Of a stretch of DNA of 64,000 bases, positions 57,676-64,000 are shown in pieces (position 1 is the stretch's first letter; each line of letters begins with the position of its first letter). This stretch comes from Amphibalanus amphitrite (lineage: Eukaryota; Arthropoda; Thecostraca; Balanomorpha; Balanidae): positions 1 to 64,000 of the forward strand of contig NW_024883458.1 of NCBI RefSeq assembly GCF_019059575.1. Direction: 5' to 3'. Position numbers and translations under genes: made by a program. The notes beneath the pieces are model-generated. The model was not told the origin of the DNA, did no database searches, and saw only the letters and a list, made by a program, of their open reading frames with translations.

Positions 57676-57840
57676 GGGCCCCTGTTTCACGGCCGCTGCC
57701 AGCGCGCTGCCAGCACACGTGTAAAATTGAGTTTCCATGGAGACATCAACAAACTGGTATCTTCAACACGGCCACAGTTTGTGACGTCAGCTCGAGAAAT
57801 GCGCTGCCAGCGTGGTAGCAGCGGCCGTGAAACACTGCCC
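57676..57840. mobile_element. short relative of the GGGCCCTGTTTCACCG MITE
   Basis: Left CCTGTTTCACGGCCGCTGCC and right GGTAGCAGCGGCCGTGAAAC are inverted. It shares ACACGTGT and TTTCCA(C/T)GGA(A/G)ACATCA with the copy at 41535-41824. Confidence 0.6.
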
Positions 57841-58035
57841 GGAACTGGGCCGGAACTGGGCCGGAACTGCCCGGAACTGCCCGGAATTGGGCCGGTGCGG
57901 CGGGCTAGCGTGGACCCGGGACTGAGCGAATCCGAGCCAGAGCGGATCCGAGCCAGAGTGGATCCGGGCTAGAGTGGATACGGGCTAGAGTGGATCCGAG
58001 CCAGAGTGGATCCGGGCTAGAGCGGATCCAGGACT
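57841..58035. repeat. short tandem repeats (GGAACTGGGCC and GATCCG units)
   Basis: CGGAACTGGGC/CGGAACTGCC units at 57841-57895 are followed by units of about 18 bp near GAGTGGATCCGGGCTA at 57925-58035. Non-coding. Confidence 0.7.
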
Positions 58036-58431
58036 GACGCGGATCCATCCAGGACGAGCCTCAGTGACCGGCCGTCCGCCCCTGAGCGTGTGGTCACTTA
58101 TCGGTCACAGGCTCGACACACGCGCACACACACACACACAACGGTGACAGTTTCCATTTAGTCGGATGATAGGGCACTGATTTACCTGGTGCAGGAGCCA
58201 GGAGAGGTTAGAGCTGTTCACCGAGCCTGGGCTAATTTTGTTCTTACGAGCATGATACCTACAAATCTATCAACAGCATATTTTTTCACGACAGCAAAAT
58301 TATCTGTTGAATTCCTGAAGCCAAGTCACTTCGTTGCCACGTGATTTATTCCATAACGAAATGACTTGATTAGCTCCTCGAACCACTTCATGCGCATGTG
58401 ATTGGTAAAATAAGGCCGATATGACCACTGA

Positions 58432-59032
58432 CCAGGGATTCCGGAGCCGTGGACATTTCAGGCGGCTCCGGCTCCGGAGAAGAAAAAATCGGTTCTGGCT
58501 CCGGCTCCGGCTCCGGGTGAAATGCCACGGTGGCTCCGGCTCCGGCTCCGGCTCCGAGTGAAATGGTCCGGCTCCCGCGGCTCCGGCTCCGGCTCCGGCC
58601 GCGAGTTCCGATTCAGTACGTCCCCTATGCGATCAATTAAATACGGGTGGAAGTCGCAGTCCACTACACTGGCTTCAAAGGCAATGGCCGTCACCTGATA
58701 ACCGGTCCTTGGGTTCTGGGGATGCAGTAGACGTGGAGAGGGAGGAGCAGACAGGAGGTTGATTGCACTATCTGTAAGAATCTTGGATTGCACTACTGTG
58801 GGACACTGGAGATACGTATTCAGCTTTTTTCATTCACATGGCCCATGCGACGTACCACGTGTTAACGACCACATGCCTTGTACTGTCAAACCGAACTAGG
58901 TCAATTATTTTTTCCTTAAAAAAAGAGCCGGAGTCCGCCCCTTCTTTGACGGCTCCGGCTCCGGCTCCGGCAAAAATGTATCGGATCCGGCGGCTCCACC
59001 CTCCGGCTCCGGCTCCGGCTCCGCATCCCTGG
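58432..59032. mobile_element. TIR element with (GGCTCC)n arms
   Basis: CCAGGGATTCCGGAGCCG at the left and GGCTCCGCATCCCTGG at the right are imperfect inverses. Both arms are expanded by GGCTCC/GGAGCC hexamers. The layout parallels the GACTCC-armed elements at 3768 and 31774 and suggests one superfamily with drifting arm repeats. Confidence 0.6.
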
Positions 59033-62000
59033 ATATGACTGAATGATATTAGCTGAAACTGGTAAAGCAATAACTCGGCTTTTGGTGAACAGTACCACGG
59101 TCCACTCAAATGAAAAAATGACCGTTTATCCTGCTAACAGTTGGTTTTATTTGCCTCATCCAGTCATGGGTCAGTAGGTACATACATAGGCGTATAGTCA
59201 ATTGTTATTTATGCAATTTTTTTCCAAGTCGGCACGCGCTGAATTCTCCTCGTGGTAGCACAAATAAATAAACGATGTGCCATGACATTCATCTTCGCGT
59301 GGATACATTTCATTTCTCACAGCTCGGAAGCACGATCTATCCGTGCATCACGTGACGAAACGCGGATCATGCTCTCGGATCAGTCTCCGGACGCGGATCG
59401 GATCAGTCTCCACCAGCATAACGAATGCTAAATCACTTTGGCCGCTGCGGTTCACGGCTCACCTGCTCGGTGGAAGTTGTTCGTCATCGCCTGCTGAGTC
59501 GCTGTTGTGAGTGCGTGGTTTGGGACCTAATTCAATATACCCTGGGTTTGGGAAGCGGGCACTGCCACCGGGCAGCCCCGCTGCCAGGGGTCAGAGTGTC
59601 TAGAGCAGTGGTGCGCTATTGGGCGAATCAATCGCCCACGTCGCTGTATAAGCACGGGCCGTGGCTGATTCGAACCATGTACTCAATTAACATGTCGCAT
59701 GTACCTACAAGTTACTTGCACGGCACCGCAACATAGATCATATTTGCAGACAATGTTAAGTGTTTATTTGTTGAAGTTGATTGTGCTGTACCAAGGAGCT
59801 GATGAGCCCGTTGACTTTTTATCAACCGTCAGGATAAACAACGAGCCCGATCTCATTTAATGTCTAAATTATTCATGAGTATCTGCTAACCTGTTGGGTT
59901 CCTGTTGCACGAGCCTAGCGAGGTGGGCTATCGGGAGTCCCCTTTGCCAACCACAGCCGCCAGTTCTGGATCGGCCTAGGTTTTCCTTGGATAATATTCT
60001 TTATTTTTACCACTGCTGATAACTCGGCCACGCGTGACTTGGCCTCATAGACAAGCTCCCGCAAAGTATCATGTTTTGACAATCCCCAAGTCTTGAGAAA
60101 GGGATAGGTCAGTTATGTGGGACCCGGCCATGCAATTGTTTGATGATAGTCGTTAAAACGAGGACGCCGTAGTTCGCCGTAATCCGCTTTTATGCATCTT
60201 GTTAGCGCAAAACTGAAGGCACTTAATCTCTCTTTTCATCCACCTGACCAATAGTTCTAACTTCTAAAATGTACCGCCAGAAGCCGAAGGTGTCAAAAGC
60301 ATGACAAGGACCGGGCGATCGCTCATGCTCAGCATTTTCCCCTCACCAAGTACCCATTATAGGACTGACTCTATGTCCGCTCGAAGCGAAACAGGGCCAG
60401 AGTCACGGCCGAGCTGTGGCACGGTGAGCCCACGAACGTGCGGCGTAATTCCAGGTAACGGAGCTATAGGTAATTCCATTCACTGATTCGTTTCCGTATT
60501 TGAGCACGAATGATATTTTTTCCACGAATTATCCGCCCTACCTGTGATGGGCGGAGAAGTGGATAATATGATTGCTGATGTATGTATGTATGTACAGTGT
60601 ACATCCATATTACTATTTGAGGAGGGTGCGTCTGTCCGTTACCGAGGTCCCGACTAGGTGGTGCTTTGCGTGGACTACAGGCCAGACCGTTGCACCTAGC
60701 GCCCTGAAACTTGCACAACTTATAGATCAAGGATGCGCGACGTGCCTTTGAGGGCTCTCAGCTCGATCGGATTGATAGGGAGCGCGTGGCGCGTGCTCAA
60801 AAAGTGCAAATTCGCGTCATTGACTTTACATGTATAAATCGGCGTGCGAAATCGGGCGAAAACGGCTAATTTTGGCCGACACGGGTCCAGTTCCCGTGCA
60901 ATATCTTGGTGACCAGGGGTCCGACCGGCACGGGGAAAACAGCATCGTGTACAGAATTGAACGGGCTATTGAATTGTGTGCAATGCAGAGGATAGCACGC
61001 GCCACGTGCACCGGAGAGGGCACTTTTATTTGAAAAATTGCGGTTTTTGAGGGATTTTGGAATTAATTTTATTTTTAGGTGACCGTTAAATGGAGCGAGT
61101 TGAATCAACGCCTATTTGCAAGAGAAAGGTACCGCCTCTCATATAAAAATTGTGAAAAGCTGATTGATCCAAATCAAGGTGGTGCAAATCACAGGAGAAA
61201 ATGGTGTTTGTCAATTTTGTGCCACTTTATTAATCACACGGGGTTTGCTGCATAACCTGATACCTCTGGCAATTGAATATATGGTACCATTGGATAGAGC
61301 ATTCAATTCTGTCCAATATTCACTCTTCATTTTTGCATGATTAGCAACAGTATCCTTAAAAATGTAAATGTTCCAAACCATTGCATTGTCATTTTTAGCG
61401 AAATTCATCGATGGCCCTCAAAAGACTTCACGCCAGTTTTCGAATCATTCTAAAGTAGAACGCATGATAATACGACACGGGCACCTCGATGCGATGTTTT
61501 TGTTTCCTTCCAAAATACTTGGCCGTCAAAAAGCAATCGAACGAAATGGATATCTACCAACCAAATCGACACAGACCAACCCAATACCCACGGGTCAAAA
61601 AATCCCCTCTTCGCGTTGCGGAGCACGCGGGTAACCCTAGTACCTACTAATGGTGCTCTGCTGAGACCTGCTCCAGTGGCTCCAGCGTCACATATGCTGA
61701 GTCACATTTTAGATCTCCAACACTCTTCTCTAGTTCTCTAATTTGGTGTAATTCGAGAAAGCCATGGTGAGTCGGTCGTGCCTTTTTGGAGCATGGAAGA
61801 AATGACCTATTATTGCCAAAAATTATGCATCTACCGCCCAGTAAAGTGGTTCAGTTGAAAAATGGAAGGATCGTGAAAGTTGGCTGACGGTATATTAATC
61901 AGCATCAATCTGCTGTGCGTGACAGAGGGTTCGAAAGTCAGCAATGGTGGGATCATATTTCTGTTTATCATGCTTTTTGAGGGAAAGGCATAAAACGCAA

Positions 62001-62519
62001 CGAGGGACTCTTGATTTATTAACCATCCTCGGATTTTCCAGTCGAATATAAATGCGTCGAGATGAGCATGTCCTGTGGCCGATGTCGTAGCCAAATGGAA
62101 GTTGAGACGGCGAAGAATCTTATCTTCAACTTCCTCAATGGTTAATCAAAACAAGCTATATCTAATATGGACAATTCTAGCCGTGATACCTGCTAACCGG
62201 TTGACAGCATGCCCGCGGAAGTCAAGTCCGGCTTGATAATTCGAACGACCTTTGCATCGCTAAACATCGTGCTTCCAAATGGCATATTCTACCTTTTTGG
62301 CATCAGACTGTCACATGACAAATAAATCATTCACTGCTGTGGTCCCATCGTGTGGGGCCTGGCACCAGCGCATCATTAATCATCATAGGTGTAATTATTA
62401 TCCCTTGGAAGAGTCGGATGTGATCATTAATTCAACTCATACTTTTACTGGGTTTCTCGTGTGCTAACAGATGGGAGCGATGTGCTGTTTTCCAAAACAG
62501 GGTGACTCGACCGCCATAG
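59033..62519. other. intergenic, no gene recognised
   Basis: Mixed unique sequence. Small ORFs on both strands lack recognisable motifs. A GTATGTATGTAC patch lies near 60580-60595. Confidence 0.35.
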
Positions 62520-62667
62520 GCGGCGGAACGGGGGGGGGGGGCACCGGGGCACCGTGTCCCCTTTTGATTTGACATTTTAACGTTAGCCCTATGGGGGTTG
62601 TATGGAAAGAATGGGACCAAAAGTCGCCAGTGCCCCCCCCCCCCCTTAATTGGAGGTGTTCTGCCGC
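62520..62667. mobile_element. G-run MITE, complete copy
   Basis: Ends GCGGCGGAAC and GTTCTGCCGC. Core and G/C runs as in 54149-54295, same orientation. Confidence 0.75.
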
Positions 62668-62744
62668 CACTGTCAACCACAACTGAACTCACGGAACAGC
62701 TATTATTATGTGGTGCTATATAATACTGAATGAGGCCGGTGTAA

Positions 62745-63050
62745 ATAAATTTTCAAGACCGAGGTCCTTACTGAATTTTTGAACGAGGCCGAAGGCCGAG
62801 TTCAAAAATCAGTAAGGACTGAGGTCTTGAAAATTTATCACCGGCCGAGTTTGGTATGTATTTTACTGTATGCCCACGATAAATTTATATTCTGAACCGA
62901 AGCTCTTAGCTGACTTATAAACGAGACCATCCCAAAATGTTGGCTTAAGTGCATTCTGGTAATGCATTTTTGACCGTGGTCAATTTGCTTACACCAGTTA
63001 TTACCACACCCCTCCGGCTAATGTATTTGAATAGGCCAGGCATACAGTAA
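62745..63050. repeat. hairpin-bearing inverted-repeat element
   Basis: ATAAATTTTCAAGACC (62745-62760) pairs exactly with 62823-62838; inner AGGTCCTTACTGA/AGTAAGGACT and TTTTTGAAC/GTTCAAAAA also pair around a GAGGCCGAAGGCC loop. A second pair, TTTTACTGTATGCC (about 62862) against GGCATACAGTAAAA (about 63038), brackets the following 190 bp. Confidence 0.65.
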
Positions 63051-63262
63051 AAACGGACACTACATGGGTTCCGAAACGGACGCGGAACAGTAAAACCGTC
63101 TCGGAAGTCCTATTACCGGAGGAGAGGACAGTGTCCAGGAGATGGAGAGTGCCAAATATGCAAACATTAATTACCTACGTCAATCATGCATGGTGAGCGA
63201 TGCTCTGGAACAAAGTGTGGAGCATTGCACGTCTCTGAGTCATGATTTCCGTGATTTAGTTA

Positions 63263-63925
63263 TTACGGAGCGAGCGAAGCGAGCGTAGTCTTTCCTTAGA
63301 TTAACGGAAATTTCTGAGTATGAGCGGCCGGCCGGCCGGCCGTGGTCACGCTTTTGCGAGGCTTATATCTCAGCAACCACTTGACCGATTTACATGCGGT
63401 AATTTTTGTAGGGTAGCTTCATTCCTTCTACCAAGTATTGCACTATTCCCGATGCATGTGGGTGACCCCTTATGCACGTGCCACGTGCAAAACGAAGAGG
63501 TGTCACTTTTGTAATTGTTGCAATATCTCGGTAACTACACTTGGCCGATTGCGCTGAAAGTTGGCATGTAGGTAGGCACCCACTAGGCACTGCATGTACA
63601 TGTGCCAGAGTTGGGGTGCTGCTGCACGTGCGCACGTGCAGGGGTCGTTTCCAGATCTCGGGAACGGCTGGACCGATTGCGCTCAAATTTGGTACACGGT
63701 TAGGGACCGGTTAGTAGGGTGCCGTGCACAAGTCAGTTGGGACCCATTTTGCACGTACGCACGTGCAGGGTGCCGCTTCCAGATCTCGAGAACGGCTGGG
63801 CCGATTGTGCCCAAATTCGGCACATCGCTAGAGACCAGTTAGTAGGGTGCCGTGCACAAGTCAGTTGGAGGTACCCCCTCGCAATTTCGCACGTGCAAGG
63901 CCCACCCTCTCGCTCGCTCCGTTAG
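63263..63925. repeat. about four 125-150-bp tandem units between inverted GGAGCGAGCGA ends
   Basis: Units centred near 63375, 63530, 63660 and 63790 share ATCTCG(G)GAACGGCTGGACCGATT and AAATTTGG-like words, each followed by a CACGTGC-rich segment. TTACGGAGCGAGCGAAG at 63263 is mirrored by CTCGCTCGCTCCGTTA near 63922. A GCCGGCCGGCCGGCC run is at about 63325-63342. ORFs here are short and repetitive. Confidence 0.6.
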
Positions 63926-64000
63926 TCGCCCCAAAAGGCGTTATACTGGTTTAGCCATGTTATCACTGATGCATTGCGTAATCTTCAAACTATTCTCGGT

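Noticed and set aside
59560-59700. Possible tRNA B-box (GATTCGAACC, reverse complement of GGTTCGAATC)
   Set aside because: No matching A-box or cloverleaf pairing at the right spacing.

Overview
The window is animal nuclear DNA, most likely from an arthropod and possibly a crustacean. Genes are split by GT-AG introns. Three genes encode recognisable animal proteins (BAG1, RFT1 and a fukutin/LicD protein). A large secreted Tyr-Gly-Ala-Pro repeat protein resembles arthropod cuticle or resilin-type matrix proteins. Long GA/CT microsatellites and many TIR-bearing transposon remnants fill the rest. I see no bacterial operons, rRNA, convincing tRNA or CRISPR. The species cannot be fixed from sequence alone.

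Layout. 0-1.1 kb: 3' end of an unidentified plus-strand gene with frame breaks. 1.1-17 kb: gene-poor, with two piggyBac-like TTAA-flanked elements, a Mutator-like element with a 10-bp target duplication, a strong hairpin and two GA microsatellites. 17.87-21.13 kb (plus): the secreted YGAP/YSAP repeat protein, signal peptide in the first coding exon and repeats in one large second exon. 25.4-33 kb (minus): a BAG1-type co-chaperone gene (ubiquitin-like plus BAG domain) whose long first intron appears to hold a transposon with another transposon nested inside it. 35.4-36.0 kb (minus): eroded 3' end of an RNase H-bearing non-LTR retrotransposon. 37.9-42.4 kb: four C-terminal exons of RFT1 (minus), bracketed by 310-bp inverted repeats and 245-bp direct repeats. 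43.8-44.8 kb: internally deleted mariner element with perfect TIRs. 44.9-45.5 kb: 270-bp tandem duplication. 45.5-46.3 kb (minus): two PHD-finger exons. 48.0-49.3 kb: decayed Tc1/mariner transposase and a fragment of another. 50.8-55.2 kb (minus): fukutin/LicD-family gene with several CT microsatellites. 55.7-64 kb: MITEs, hairpins and tandem repeats, no gene recognised.

The genes do not form a pathway. RFT1 (N-glycan precursor) and the fukutin-like protein (O-mannosyl glycan or related phospho-sugar transfer) are both ER/Golgi glycosylation genes on the same strand about 10 kb apart, which may be coincidence. The most unusual structures are the inverted/direct-repeat frame around the RFT1 exons, the AGGTCA-rich piggyBac-like elements, the nested transposon in the BAG1 intron, and the repeated 3' splice sites at one RFT1 exon.
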